From positions 186,001 through 250,000 of the forward strand of contig RYFE02000001.1 in assembly GCA_004138175.2 (NCBI GenBank): a stretch of 64,000 nucleotides of DNA, given 5' to 3'. The notes under the pieces were generated by a model. It was not told the DNA's origin and did no database searches. It saw nothing but the letters and a program-made list of their open reading frames with translations. How positions within the stretch are numbered: the stretch's first letter is position 1; every line of letters starts with the position of its first letter. A program made the translations under genes and the position numbers. Below, piece by piece: positions 47,559-56,661 of this stretch. The stretch comes from Chloroflexales bacterium ZM16-3 (GTDB lineage Bacteria; Chloroflexota; Chloroflexia; Chloroflexales; Chloroflexaceae).

Positions 47559-49536
47559 GCTTTGGCTGCGCCCACTCGCTGATCGACGGGCCAGACTCGA
47601 AGAAGATCGAGGGCAGCAGGTTTAGCCGCTGGCTCAGCCACGGGAGTGCGGTCGTCATCAGCATCGTACCGGCCTGCCCCAGCGGGCTGCTTGTGCCCGG
47701 TCGCCTTGGGGGCGCGGCGCGCAGCCGACGCACGGCGGCGCAGGTGGCCCTGGCTTGCACCCAGATCCGCCACGGTGCATGCCCCAGCACGAGGGCGAAG
47801 CGCTCTAGCTCGGCGACCTCCAAAGGCGGCAGGTCGCTCCGCCCAGCCCATGTGGCATGGTGGGCGCTCAGGGTTGTCAGCGCCCGGCGGGATGCCGCTC
47901 GTAGCGCGGCGCGAGTCGGGCGATCGGCACGCCAGGCCGCGCCCATCAGCGGCAGCATCAGGGCGCGGGCGGCGTGAGATATCTCCAGGGCGCTCGCCAG
48001 GTAGCGGGCGCTATCCACAAGCTGCGTGGCCCGCTCGTCGCCCTGCGGCGCCAGCTCGGCCAGCCGTCGGGCGTGGGCCTCGGCCCGCGCCGCCGCATCC
48101 CCTGCCGCACGGATCGCGCCCTCGACATCGCCCACAGCGTCGGCCAGATAGGCCCAGATCGGCAGGGCTGAGGTCGGGCGCATCCACCAGACCCAGAGCA
48201 GCGGCGAGAGGTGGATTCCTCCCAGTGACTCCACCGCGCCCGGCAGCCGCCCCATATACCAGCCTCGCTCGATCAGCTCCGCTGAGTCCATGTAGAGGTC
48301 GGTCAGCGCTTCACTCCAGGGGTCAGGGGTCAGGAGACGGGAGTCGGGGGGGGATGTGGGCAGTTTGCTAAGGTGTCCGCGAATGCTCTCTCGCTGCCGG
48401 AGGCTCACGTCCTCCGGCCCCCGACTCCTGCCCTCCGACTCCTGCCCTCCCAGCCAGCCCCGCACAAAGGCATCGGCGTCCAGCTCAACATCCTGGGCTA
48501 GGGCGGCGGTGAGCGCGCTGCTGAGCTCGGTCCACAGGCTCCAGCCGCCTTCGCCGAGGGCGGCCCGGCCGCCGCCCCAGCCGCCGGTGGCGTTCCACGC
48601 CCAGATCCCGGCGCATTGCGGGTCGGCGGCGGCGCGGGCCAGGGCGGCGCGGTGCAGCTCGGACACCGAGCTTGGCACCATGCCGAACAGCTCGTACTCG
48701 CGGCGGTTCTGTAGCTCGACGATCTGGCGCGGGCCGGGCAGGCCGAGGGTCGGGTTGTGCGGCATCAGCCGGAAGAAGTCGGCCGGGCCGTGCTTCACCG
48801 AGGCCAGCAGGTTTGGTGAGCTGAGGCCGCCGAACACCTCGGCGTAGCGCTCCGGCGAGCAGATCAAGTCACCTAGCTCGCCGATGCCCACGCTCCAGGT
48901 GCGAACAATCAGGCGGCGGCTGTGACGCTCGCAGACGGGCAGCAGCGTCTCGATCAGGGCGCGCATAGCTGAAGGGCTGGTGTAGAGCATATGTCCGCAG
49001 TAGTCGCCGCCCTGGTTGTGGGCACCGCCGGCCTCGCCCACGCGCACCACCAGCCCGGCGACCTCGGGCATTGTGGTGAGCAGCTCGCTCATGGCCAGGC
49101 GGTTCAGCTCGGCCAGGCGCGGGCTGTCGGCGCGCAGCTCGCCCACGGCCAGGCGCAGCGGCGGGGTGCTCCACTGCATGTCGGTGGTCACATAGACCTC
49201 CATCCCCAGGGTGGCGGCGCGGGCGAACAGGCGGCCAAAGGCGGCGCGGTAGGCTAGGGCGCGCAGGCGGAAGGGGCTGTCGGCGGTGTAGACCGGCCAT
49301 GGCGCACCGTCGAATGTTACCAGGTGGGCCATGTTGTCGATGACCACGCCGGTGTAGCCCTGGGCGCGCAGGGCCTCCAGGTGCGCGCAGGCCCGCTCCA
49401 CCCCCACATCGAGCTGCCCCTGGTCAACATATGGCGCTGTGGGGAGGTCGATCTGCGTAAAGGGGAAGGAAGACCAGTTGCGGAAGGGCTTGCGCGGGTC
49501 GTAGAACGGCCCGCTCATATCGGCGAGTCGGATCAT
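47440..49536 (-). CDS. Large glycoside-hydrolase-like protein (TIM-barrel, unassigned family)
   Basis: This 698-residue protein starts MIRLADMSGPFYDPRKPFRNW. The first 370 residues look like a TIM barrel with GYTGVVIDNMAHLVTF, EVYVTTDMQWSTPP, a possible catalytic glutamate in LVVRVGEAGGAHNQ, and GIWAWNATGGWGGG, reminiscent of alpha-glucuronidase-type hydrolases. The C-terminal half is helical. No signal peptide is seen. A segment around PTSPPDSRLLTPDP comes from heptamer arrays inside the coding region. The last 40 codons overlap the PHP gene on the other strand and are Arg/Pro-rich, so the true protein may have lost its natural stop codon. Confidence 0.6.
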   Translation of the reverse strand: MIRLADMSGPFYDPRKPFRNWSSFPFTQIDLPTAPYVDQGQLDVGVERACAHLEALRAQGYTGVVIDNMAHLVTFDGAPWPVYTADSPFRLRALAYRAAFGRLFARAATLGMEVYVTTDMQWSTPPLRLAVGELRADSPRLAELNRLAMSELLTTMPEVAGLVVRVGEAGGAHNQGGDYCGHMLYTSPSAMRALIETLLPVCERHSRRLIVRTWSVGIGELGDLICSPERYAEVFGGLSSPNLLASVKHGPADFFRLMPHNPTLGLPGPRQIVELQNRREYELFGMVPSSVSELHRAALARAAADPQCAGIWAWNATGGWGGGRAALGEGGWSLWTELSSALTAALAQDVELDADAFVRGWLGGQESEGRSRGPEDVSLRQRESIRGHLSKLPTSPPDSRLLTPDPWSEALTDLYMDSAELIERGWYMGRLPGAVESLGGIHLSPLLWVWWMRPTSALPIWAYLADAVGDVEGAIRAAGDAAARAEAHARRLAELAPQGDERATQLVDSARYLASALEISHAARALMLPLMGAAWRADRPTRAALRAASRRALTTLSAHHATWAGRSDLPPLEVAELERFALVLGHAPWRIWVQARATCAAVRRLRAAPPRRPGTSSPLGQAGTMLMTTALPWLSQRLNLLPSIFFESGPSISEWAQPKPRPSQAGQVRRPDAPRATLSADAAPRTTGARMPSSRPPG
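48315..48452. repeat. Heptanucleotide arrays (GGAGTCG / ACTCCTG type) inside the glycosidase-like gene
   Basis: GGGGTCA, GGGGTCA, GGAGACG, GGAGTCG units at 48318-48350 face GACTCCT, GCCCTCC, GACTCCT, GCCCTCC units at 48421-48450. The two are complementary and lie within an open reading frame that stays intact. Confidence 0.75.
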
Positions 49537-49719
49537 TGAATTTGTCCTGACACACGGTATGTTAAGTGCATGTGAAGAGTTCGTTAAGCGATCATTGTAG
49601 CACGGGAATCGCACGAAAGCGGCGACAGCGTGATGGTGACGCACGCGGCACCGGGCGCTGCGCCCGGTGCGTCTGCCTCCGCCGACGGTGGGGCCATCTG
49701 CCCATTTGGTGATCCGGGC

Positions 49720-49770
49720 TTGACATGTGTAACGCGGCGCGTTATACTCAGGCTGTGACGCAGCGCGTTA
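49720..49770 (+). promoter_or_regulatory. Promoter with two palindromic operators upstream of the small phasin-like gene
   Basis: TTGACA (49720-49725) and TATACT (49743-49748) are 17 bases apart. A perfect 15-base palindrome, TAACGCGGCGCGTTA, covers the spacer and the start of the -10 box (49730-49744), and a near copy, TGACGCAGCGCGTTA, lies at 49756-49770. The layout suggests repression by a dimeric regulator. No regulator gene is adjacent. Confidence 0.75.
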
Positions 49771-49805
49771 TCTGTCAGGTGACATCGCACATAAGGAGTC
49801 CTACA

Positions 49806-50105
49806 ATGGCAACCGAAACGATTAAGAGCGAACCAGTACAGCCCACGGACGAAAGCCCTGAGATGATCAAAGTGATCGAGGCCAATATCAACGAAGCTCA
49901 GAAGACAGTTGTCCAGGCCGGCGGCACGCTGTTCGCCTGGCTGAGCAAGCTGCCATTGGCGAGCCTCGGCCTGGTCGGGATGATCGGCGATGAGGCCAAG
50001 GCTGTCATGAACAAGTTCTATCTGAACAAGCTCATTGAGCGCGGCGAGGCCGTCCAGAAGGACACTGAAGCGTGGATGAAGGAAATGCAGGAGCGCTTCC
50101 GCTAG
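49806..50105 (+). CDS. Small helical phasin-like protein
   Basis: This 99-residue protein (MATETIKSEPVQPTDESPEM) has an acidic start and then amphipathic helices, including VIEANINEAQKTVVQAGGTLFAWLSKLP, a short hydrophobic stretch LASLGLVGMIGDEAK, and a charged C-terminal helix ending EMQERFR. The look is that of phasin or granule-coat proteins, but no family motif is certain. AAGGAG precedes the ATG. A strong operator-bearing promoter and a terminator frame it as a separately regulated single gene. Confidence 0.6.
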   Translation: MATETIKSEPVQPTDESPEMIKVIEANINEAQKTVVQAGGTLFAWLSKLPLASLGLVGMIGDEAKAVMNKFYLNKLIERGEAVQKDTEAWMKEMQERFR

Positions 50106-50133
50106 AAGCGACCGCAGGCTTAGCAACGAACGG

Positions 50134-50166
50134 AACGGATCAGGCACTGCCTGATCCGTTCTGTTT
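50134..50166 (+). terminator. Rho-independent-type terminator
   Basis: AACGGATCAGGCA pairs with TGCCTGATCCGTT, followed by CTGTTTGT. It ends the phasin-like gene. Confidence 0.75.
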
Positions 50167-50267
50167 GTCGTTCTTGTCGGAGATATCGTCCGACAGAAGG
50201 TGTTCGCCCCAGCGCGTGGTGTGTGCTGGTTGATGCCTGAACGCCTAGCGAGCGGTATGATCCAGCC

Positions 50268-51023
50268 TCAAAGCAGCCCGATCGCGAAGGCGGCGACAAG
50301 CAGCGCCGCGCCGATGGCCAGGCCACTGAAGAGGTAGAGTCCATAGGTGCGCAGGCGGGTGCTGTTCAGCAGGGCGCGCTCGTCGCGGTGGCTAATGATG
50401 AAGTGGCGGCCACGGTTGACCGGGTGGCGCATCAGCACCGGCTCGCCGCCGTCGTCGGCTAATGTGGCCAGCACATAGACCCGGTTGCCGAGCGGCAGGG
50501 CGCGCTCCTCGCGCCAGATCTGCCGCTCCACATTCACCTCGCCGCCGGTGTAGGACTCGAAGCGGGCCACCGTCTCCAGCAGGTCGATCTGGGCACCGGC
50601 GGTATCTACGGTGATCCGGCCGCTGGCATCGCGCACATAGAAGCGCGGCACCCGGTTGTCATGCACATCGAATGTGTGGCCGATGTTGCGCTGGCCGCGC
50701 TGGTGGGTCAGGCTATGCTGGCGATCCGCCCCAAGGGGGGCGCTATAGCCGAGCCGCTCCTTATCCTCCGTCACCGTGTAGTCGTAGGCCAGGCAGAGCG
50801 CCTCGCTGTAGGGCGCGCGCAGGGGCATGTCGCACTCGGATGTACCCACCACCTCGACGAGCTGCCCAAGGTGCCCCACGCGGTGCCGGGCGATCACCTC
50901 GGCCACGCTCAGGGTCTCGGTCTCTTTGATCGCGATGATGCTGCCCTCGCCGCGCCACGCGAAGATGGCGGCGATGATGCCGGCGAGCGCGAGGATTGAG
51001 GCGACGGCGAGAAGAATTGCCAT
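50268..51023 (-). CDS. GIDE-domain membrane protein
   Basis: This 251-residue protein has two membrane segments, one at the start (ILLAVASILALAGIIAAIFAW) and one at the end (LYLFSGLAIGAALLVAAFAIGLL). The domain between resembles the GIDE domain of E3 ligases such as MUL1 (GQLVEVVGTSECDMPLRAPYSEALCLAYDYTV ... FYVRDASGRITVDTAGAQIDL). Bacterial versions lack a RING finger, and their role is unknown. The ATG is preceded not by a ribosome site but by degenerate TTGAGCG/TTGAGTG heptamers. It is divergent from the next gene. Confidence 0.75.
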   Translation of the reverse strand: MAILLAVASILALAGIIAAIFAWRGEGSIIAIKETETLSVAEVIARHRVGHLGQLVEVVGTSECDMPLRAPYSEALCLAYDYTVTEDKERLGYSAPLGADRQHSLTHQRGQRNIGHTFDVHDNRVPRFYVRDASGRITVDTAGAQIDLLETVARFESYTGGEVNVERQIWREERALPLGNRVYVLATLADDGGEPVLMRHPVNRGRHFIISHRDERALLNSTRLRTYGLYLFSGLAIGAALLVAAFAIGLL

Positions 51024-51212
51024 GTTGAGTGCTGGGTCTTGATCGTTGAGCGTTGAGCTTAGTGTAAGCTGCGAGCATATCAAGAGCACAACCGAGGTGC
51101 GGTCTTTCATCCCCAGGTAATGAGCATGTAACGCAGGCGCGGGAAAACCCCGGCTAGAGTAGATAGAATTGCGACAACGTATGTCGCAGGCGTGTAGAAG
51201 CGAGGAAGAGCG

Positions 51213-51602
51213 ATGAGGACAGTGCTGGGGAAAGTCGGCTACGTGCTGGCCAATATGGTCGTGATGGTGATCCTGCATGGCAACAGCAAGCAATTCTGGC
51301 CCAAGATTCCCTATCTGAGCCTGAAGAATGAGAGCACTGGCGAGCACGCGCGGCTGCTCTTCAACACGCTGGCGGTGGTGACGGTGTTCCAGGCGCTATT
51401 CGGGCGGCTCCCGCGCGAGCGCTGGATGGCCCGTGGTGCGGTGCTCGCGGCCATGCCGGCCACCCTGCCGGTGGTGATCTTTATTGGCCAGAATGTGCTG
51501 CGCCTGAAAGGCCAGGCCGCTGAGACCTATAACCTCTCGATGGTGCCGATCCTGCCGATTGCGGCCATGGTGGCCGAGGATAAGATCGCCGCCCGCGCAT
51601 AA
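51213..51602 (+). CDS. Small integral membrane protein, unknown
   Basis: This 129-residue protein has three to four hydrophobic segments (KVGYVLANMVVMVILHG, LLFNTLAVVTVFQALFG, RGAVLAAMPATLPVVIFIG, and a weaker LSMVPILPIAAMVA). A charged loop carries KNESTGEHAR. I do not recognise the family. AGGAAGAG precedes the ATG. The gene runs toward ilvA and shares a long bidirectional terminator with it. The 190 bases to the divergent GIDE gene should hold promoters for both, but no convincing boxes were found. Confidence 0.6.
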   Translation: MRTVLGKVGYVLANMVVMVILHGNSKQFWPKIPYLSLKNESTGEHARLLFNTLAVVTVFQALFGRLPRERWMARGAVLAAMPATLPVVIFIGQNVLRLKGQAAETYNLSMVPILPIAAMVAEDKIAARA

Positions 51603-51617
51603 GCCGCTCACCAAGCC

Positions 51618-51678
51618 AAGGTAAGGGCGCAACAGGAGGGGCGCAACGTGCTGCGCCCCTCCTGTTGCGCCCTTACCT

Positions 51679-51679
<1 letters not shown>
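51618..51679. terminator. 28-bp bidirectional terminator
   Basis: The arms beginning AAGGTAAGGGCGCAACAGGA are perfect complements over 28 bases around a 6-base loop (ACGTGC). It lies between convergent genes and its right arm touches the ilvA stop codon. Confidence 0.85.
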
Positions 51680-53190
<1,511 letters not shown>

Positions 53191-53238
53191 GGAAGATCCT
53201 TAATGATGGGCGATGGAACGGCACAGCGTGATGCGCCC

Positions 53239-53706
53239 CTACATCGGCACAGGTGGAGCGGTACGAACAATCTCCATCCACTTCTCGGTGTCGCTGATCG
53301 GGGTGAAGCCGAACTTCGCATAGAGCCCGTGGGCGTCGCGGGTGGCTAGCATAAAGCGCCGCAGCCCGCGTAGGTCGGGGTGGTCGGCCACGGCACTGAT
53401 CAGCCAGGTGCCCAGGCTATGGCCCTGATACTTCTCCAGCACAAACACATCGCAGAGATAGGCGAAGGTGGTGAAGTCCGTGATCACACGGGCCAGGCCG
53501 ATCTGTATGCTGCGGCCGTGGTAGAGCCCAAAGCAAAGGGAGTGGGCCAGCGAGCGGGCCACCTGCTCGCGGCTGCGCCCGGCGGCCCAGTAGGAGCGCG
53601 TCAGATACCCGTGGATCACGTCCAGATCAAGCCGTGCCGGGTCGGTGCTGATGCTGAAGCCGTCTTCGAGTAGTTCATAAGGCGGCAGGTTATCGGTGGT
53701 GGGCAT
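53239..53706 (-). CDS. GNAT-family N-acetyltransferase
   Basis: This 155-residue single-domain GNAT protein has ARVITDFTTFAYLCDVFVLEKYQGHSLGTWLISAV, where the V-x-x-x-Y-x-G-x-x-x-G-x-x-L pattern forms the acetyl-CoA loop, then MLATRDAHGLYAKFGFTPI. It resembles the small YitI/YjdJ-like family of acetyltransferases. The substrate is unknown. The chosen start is MPTTDNLP; the longer frame adds 18 residues. It lies 49 bases upstream of ilvA and may be transcribed with it. Confidence 0.85.
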   Translation of the reverse strand: MPTTDNLPPYELLEDGFSISTDPARLDLDVIHGYLTRSYWAAGRSREQVARSLAHSLCFGLYHGRSIQIGLARVITDFTTFAYLCDVFVLEKYQGHSLGTWLISAVADHPDLRGLRRFMLATRDAHGLYAKFGFTPISDTEKWMEIVRTAPPVPM

Positions 53707-53762
53707 AGGGCAGGCTCGCCTATAGTCATACGTTGTCCACAATGCGTCAGATGGTATCATAA

Positions 53763-53967
53763 GATTGCAGATTGCAGATTGCAGATTGTCAGAACGCAGA
53801 ACACAGAACGCAGATGCAGGCTAGTGGTTCGCCACACTGGTTATACGGGATGCCCGATGGGAGGGGCTCGGGGAGGGCTTGTCCCTCCCCGAAAACACAC
53901 CCCGCATCATCACTGTGGCGCGCTACTAGGCCCAATCTGCAATCTGCAATTTGCAATCTACAATCGC
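53763..53967. repeat. Heptanucleotide arrays (ATTGCAG / AATCTGC type) with long spacer
   Basis: GATTGCA units (53763-53790), then degenerate CAGAACG/CAGAACA units, a spacer of about 120 bases with a GGGGAGGGCTTGTCCCTCCCC stem, and finally CAATCTG/CAATTTG units (53935-53967). The right arm ends about 30 bases before the next gene start. Confidence 0.85.
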
Positions 53968-54000
53968 AACAGGCCGCGCGGCGGCGAGAGTGAGGCAGGG

Positions 54001-54795
54001 GTGCGGCGATTTATCGGGCTGATCCTGATCGTGACGGGCGTCTTCGGGCTGGCGATCAGCGCCGTCGGCCTGCTCGCAGTCTGGCAGGGCACGGCGATGG
54101 CCGTCGCGGCGGCCGAGCGGGAGCTCGCCGCCCTCGACCAGGCCCTGCTGACCACCGACGACGGGCTGGCTGTCGCCGACGGATCGCTTGTCGACGCGCG
54201 GGCCTCCCTGACCTCGCTGGCGGCAACCATCGGCGGGGCCACTCAGACCATCACCGACACCCTGCCAGTGCTGGACAACATCGGCGGGCTGGCTGGCGAT
54301 GAGCTGCCGAAGACGGTGCGCTCGACCCAGGCGGCCCTCGGGTCGGCCCAGGAGACGGCGCGGGTGGTCGACAGCGTGCTCGGGACGATCAGCGGCTTCG
54401 GGCTGATCAGTTCGGCCACCTACAACCCGAAGGTGCCGCTGGGCGACTCTATCGGCCAGGTCTCGGCCAGCCTCAACACGCTGCCTGGCTCGCTGGAGAA
54501 GGTTGCCACGGGGGTGGGCGCGGCCCGCACGAACCTCGGCCAGCTGAATAAAGACCTCGGGGCGGTGGCGACGGGGATCGACGGGGTGCGGGTGAATCTC
54601 GATCAGGCGGCGGGGGTGGTGACACAGTACCGGGGCATCGTGGGCGACCTGCGGGCGCAGGTGGCGGCGATCCGTGCGGCGGCCCCGACCTGGATCGACA
54701 TGGCTGGGCTCGGCGTGGGGCTGCTGCTTATCTGGCTGGCCCTGGCCCAGCTGGCGATCTTCGCACAGGGCTTCGAGATGCTGCGGCGCAAGTGA
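54001..54795 (+). CDS. Membrane protein with long helical extracytoplasmic region
   Basis: This 264-residue protein has one membrane segment at each end (FIGLILIVTGVFGLAISAVGLLAVW and MAGLGVGLLLIWLALAQLAIF). Between them lies a helical region of about 200 residues rich in small, polar residues, with heptad-like stretches such as GTAMAVAAAERELAALDQALL and VATGVGAARTNLGQLNKDLGAVATGIDGVR. The pattern is like the sensing part of chemoreceptors, without a signalling tail. The start is a GTG with GAGG upstream, taken as the first codon outside repeat DNA. The function is unknown. Confidence 0.6.
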   Translation: MRRFIGLILIVTGVFGLAISAVGLLAVWQGTAMAVAAAERELAALDQALLTTDDGLAVADGSLVDARASLTSLAATIGGATQTITDTLPVLDNIGGLAGDELPKTVRSTQAALGSAQETARVVDSVLGTISGFGLISSATYNPKVPLGDSIGQVSASLNTLPGSLEKVATGVGAARTNLGQLNKDLGAVATGIDGVRVNLDQAAGVVTQYRGIVGDLRAQVAAIRAAAPTWIDMAGLGVGLLLIWLALAQLAIFAQGFEMLRRK

Positions 54796-54806
54796 GGATG
54801 TGATCT

Positions 54807-55274
54807 ATGGACATCGAGGATCAAGTGACGCCCGCGCAGTGGCGGGTGTTGCGGCAGGGGCCGTGGGCGGCGGGGTGCTATGTGGCGACGTCGGTTGGCG
54901 GGAAGGTGCAGCAGGTGCGCGAGCTGCTGGCCCTGGGGGAGGCGCTACGCCAGGAGCTTGAGTGCGAGGGCAAGGGCGATCTGGTGGGGGCAGTGGCGGC
55001 GGCAGTGCTTGGCGATTCCTACGCAGATCTGGAGCCCGGCCTGAGCCCCGACAACCGGCCTGCTCTGCTACAGGCGGTGGCGGCGGCCGGGGCGGCGGCG
55101 GCGGGCCTGCCGGGCGGCGAGATCTACCGGCGCTGGCTGGTTGGCCTGGCCCGCGCCGTGGCCGAGGCCGAGTCGGACGGCGGATTCCTGGGCTTCGGCG
55201 CCGAGGCCATGCACGCCGCCGAGCAGGCAGCCCTGGCCGAGATCGCCGAGGCGCTGGGGCTGCTGGGGGTGTAG
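54807..55274 (+). CDS. Ala-rich soluble protein, unknown
   Basis: This 155-residue protein starts MDIEDQVTPAQWRVLRQGPW, then a helical stretch with GCYVATSVGGKVQQVREL and an Ala/Gly-rich middle (AVAAAGAAAAGLPGGE). It ends in a helix, AMHAAEQAALAEIAEALGLLG. I do not recognise a family. GAGGAT precedes the ATG, 11 bases after the previous stop, so it is probably co-transcribed with the membrane protein upstream. Confidence 0.5.
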   Translation: MDIEDQVTPAQWRVLRQGPWAAGCYVATSVGGKVQQVRELLALGEALRQELECEGKGDLVGAVAAAVLGDSYADLEPGLSPDNRPALLQAVAAAGAAAAGLPGGEIYRRWLVGLARAVAEAESDGGFLGFGAEAMHAAEQAALAEIAEALGLLGV

Positions 55275-55281
55275 GCTGTGT

Positions 55282-55710
55282 CTATCGCCCTAAGTAGACG
55301 ACCAGCAGCGTAACCACGAAGAAGCCGATCGACACGCTGAAGAGCTGGTACCAGCGGCGGTACATCGCGGGCGAGCATGGGTAGCTGATCGGACGAATCC
55401 ACAGGAAGATAAAGCCTATCGTCGCAACGAACTGCGCGATGAAGAGGCCTATCTTCAGCAGCACCCAGCTATTCCAGCCAATGTAGAACTGCGCGAGGGC
55501 GATCCCAGACACAAGTAATCCGATGAACACAACATCGACGAGTTTCACCTCGCGGCGGATGTAGGAGCGCAGCAATTCGCCCTCGGCGGCGGCGGCGGCG
55601 GGGTTCGTCAGCCGGCCCTCTAGCGTCCGCACAACTAGCAGCGATGCGACGATGGCACCCATCCATAAGGCGAAGCAGGTGACGTGGATCATGAGCAGGA
55701 CGTGGTACAT
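55282..55710 (-). CDS. Four-helix membrane protein (CopD/DUF2269-like)
   Basis: This 142-residue protein has four membrane segments (MIHVTCFALWMGAIVASLLVV, LVDVVFIGLLVSGIALAQFYIG, LKIGLFIAQFVATIGFIFLWI, LFSVSIGFFVVTLLVVYL). The HVxxxxxWxG start resembles CopD-like and DUF2269 proteins that may carry heme or copper. No metal-binding partner gene is near. GAGAGA lies upstream of the ATG. It is convergent with the preceding gene with only seven bases between. Confidence 0.6.
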   Translation of the reverse strand: MYHVLLMIHVTCFALWMGAIVASLLVVRTLEGRLTNPAAAAAEGELLRSYIRREVKLVDVVFIGLLVSGIALAQFYIGWNSWVLLKIGLFIAQFVATIGFIFLWIRPISYPCSPAMYRRWYQLFSVSIGFFVVTLLVVYLGR

Positions 55711-55862
55711 TGATCTCTCTCATGTGAAGCAGTCTGTGTGCGATAAGTGCTAGTCTACTCGCAGCCGCCGCGCTGTTGAGCGCACATCTGGCGACACGAG
55801 GCGAAAAGGCAACAACCGAGCGAGCAGGTTCAAGGCGCTGAGTCGCTACGGACTTGCCGATA

Positions 55863-55890
55863 TTGACGATCCCAACTATATTTGTAGAGT
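55863..55890 (+). promoter_or_regulatory. Candidate promoter for efp
   Basis: TTGACG and TAGAGT are separated by 16 bases, about 124 bases before the efp ATG. The rest of the 303-base gap (55711-56013) contains short GC stems but no gene. Confidence 0.45.
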
Positions 55891-56013
55891 CCGGTGCATG
55901 TTCGACAGCTCGGTTCAGCCGGTTTGCCTCGCGGCATTCTGAGCGGGGAGCTTGCCTCTCCTCGTAAGGCAGAAGATAAAGAGCACATTACGTACAAGGA
56001 GTATTGACAACCA

Positions 56014-56583
56014 ATGGCTTCAGGAACAACGACCGATTTGCGCACAGGGATCGTGCTGCGCTACAACAATGATCTATACCAGGTAGTCGAGTTTCAGCAC
56101 GTGGCGCCGGGCAACTGGCGGGCCTTCGTGCGCCTGAAGCTGAAGAATCTCAACAACGGCAAGGTGATCGAGGATCGCGTGCGCGCCGGCTCGGACATCG
56201 AGATCGTGCGTATCGAGCGGCGCACCATGCAGTTCCTCTACCGCGAGGGCAACGACTTCATCTTTATGAACAATGAGACCTTCGACCAGATCCAGGTCAG
56301 TGAGGCGGCTGTGGGCGATGGCGCGCGCTTCCTCAAAGAGAATGAGACTGCCGATCTGGTCTATGACGATGAGCGCGAGGTGTTGCTTGGCGTCGAGCTG
56401 CCGATCTTTGTGAATCTGGCTGTCACCGAGACGACGATCGCCGTCCGTGGCGACACGGCCACCAACGTGACTAAGGCGGCCACTCTGGAGACGGGCGCGG
56501 TGATCCAGGTGCCTGGCTTCGTGAACGAGGGCGATGTGCTGAAGATCGACACGCGCACGGGCTCCTATATCGAGCGAGTGTAG
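56014..56583 (+). CDS. efp: Translation elongation factor P
   Basis: This 189-residue protein has the three beta-barrel domains of EF-P and relieves ribosome stalling at polyproline. It starts MASGTTTDLRTGIVLRYNND, with EFQHVAPGNWRAFVRLKLKN for the tip loop and VTKAATLETGAVIQVPGFVNEGDVLKIDTRTGSYIERV at the end. At the tip, where E. coli has the modified lysine in PGKG, this protein has PGNW, so asparagine is in that position and the usual lysyl modification is not possible. AAGGAG lies 11 bases upstream of the ATG. Confidence 0.95.
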   Translation: MASGTTTDLRTGIVLRYNNDLYQVVEFQHVAPGNWRAFVRLKLKNLNNGKVIEDRVRAGSDIEIVRIERRTMQFLYREGNDFIFMNNETFDQIQVSEAAVGDGARFLKENETADLVYDDEREVLLGVELPIFVNLAVTETTIAVRGDTATNVTKAATLETGAVIQVPGFVNEGDVLKIDTRTGSYIERV

Positions 56584-56590
56584 TTTTCAT

Positions 56591-56637
56591 ATATTTGGTT
56601 GAAATTGCCAGCGAAGCTGGCAATTTCAACCAAATAT
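56591..56637. terminator. 22-bp perfect hairpin after efp
   Basis: ATATTTGGTTGAAATTGCCAGC and its complement surround a GAA loop. The downstream side is AT-rich without a clear T tract. It lies between convergent genes. Confidence 0.75.
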
Positions 56638-56661
56638 TATGAGGGATTATAGGGCGCAGCC

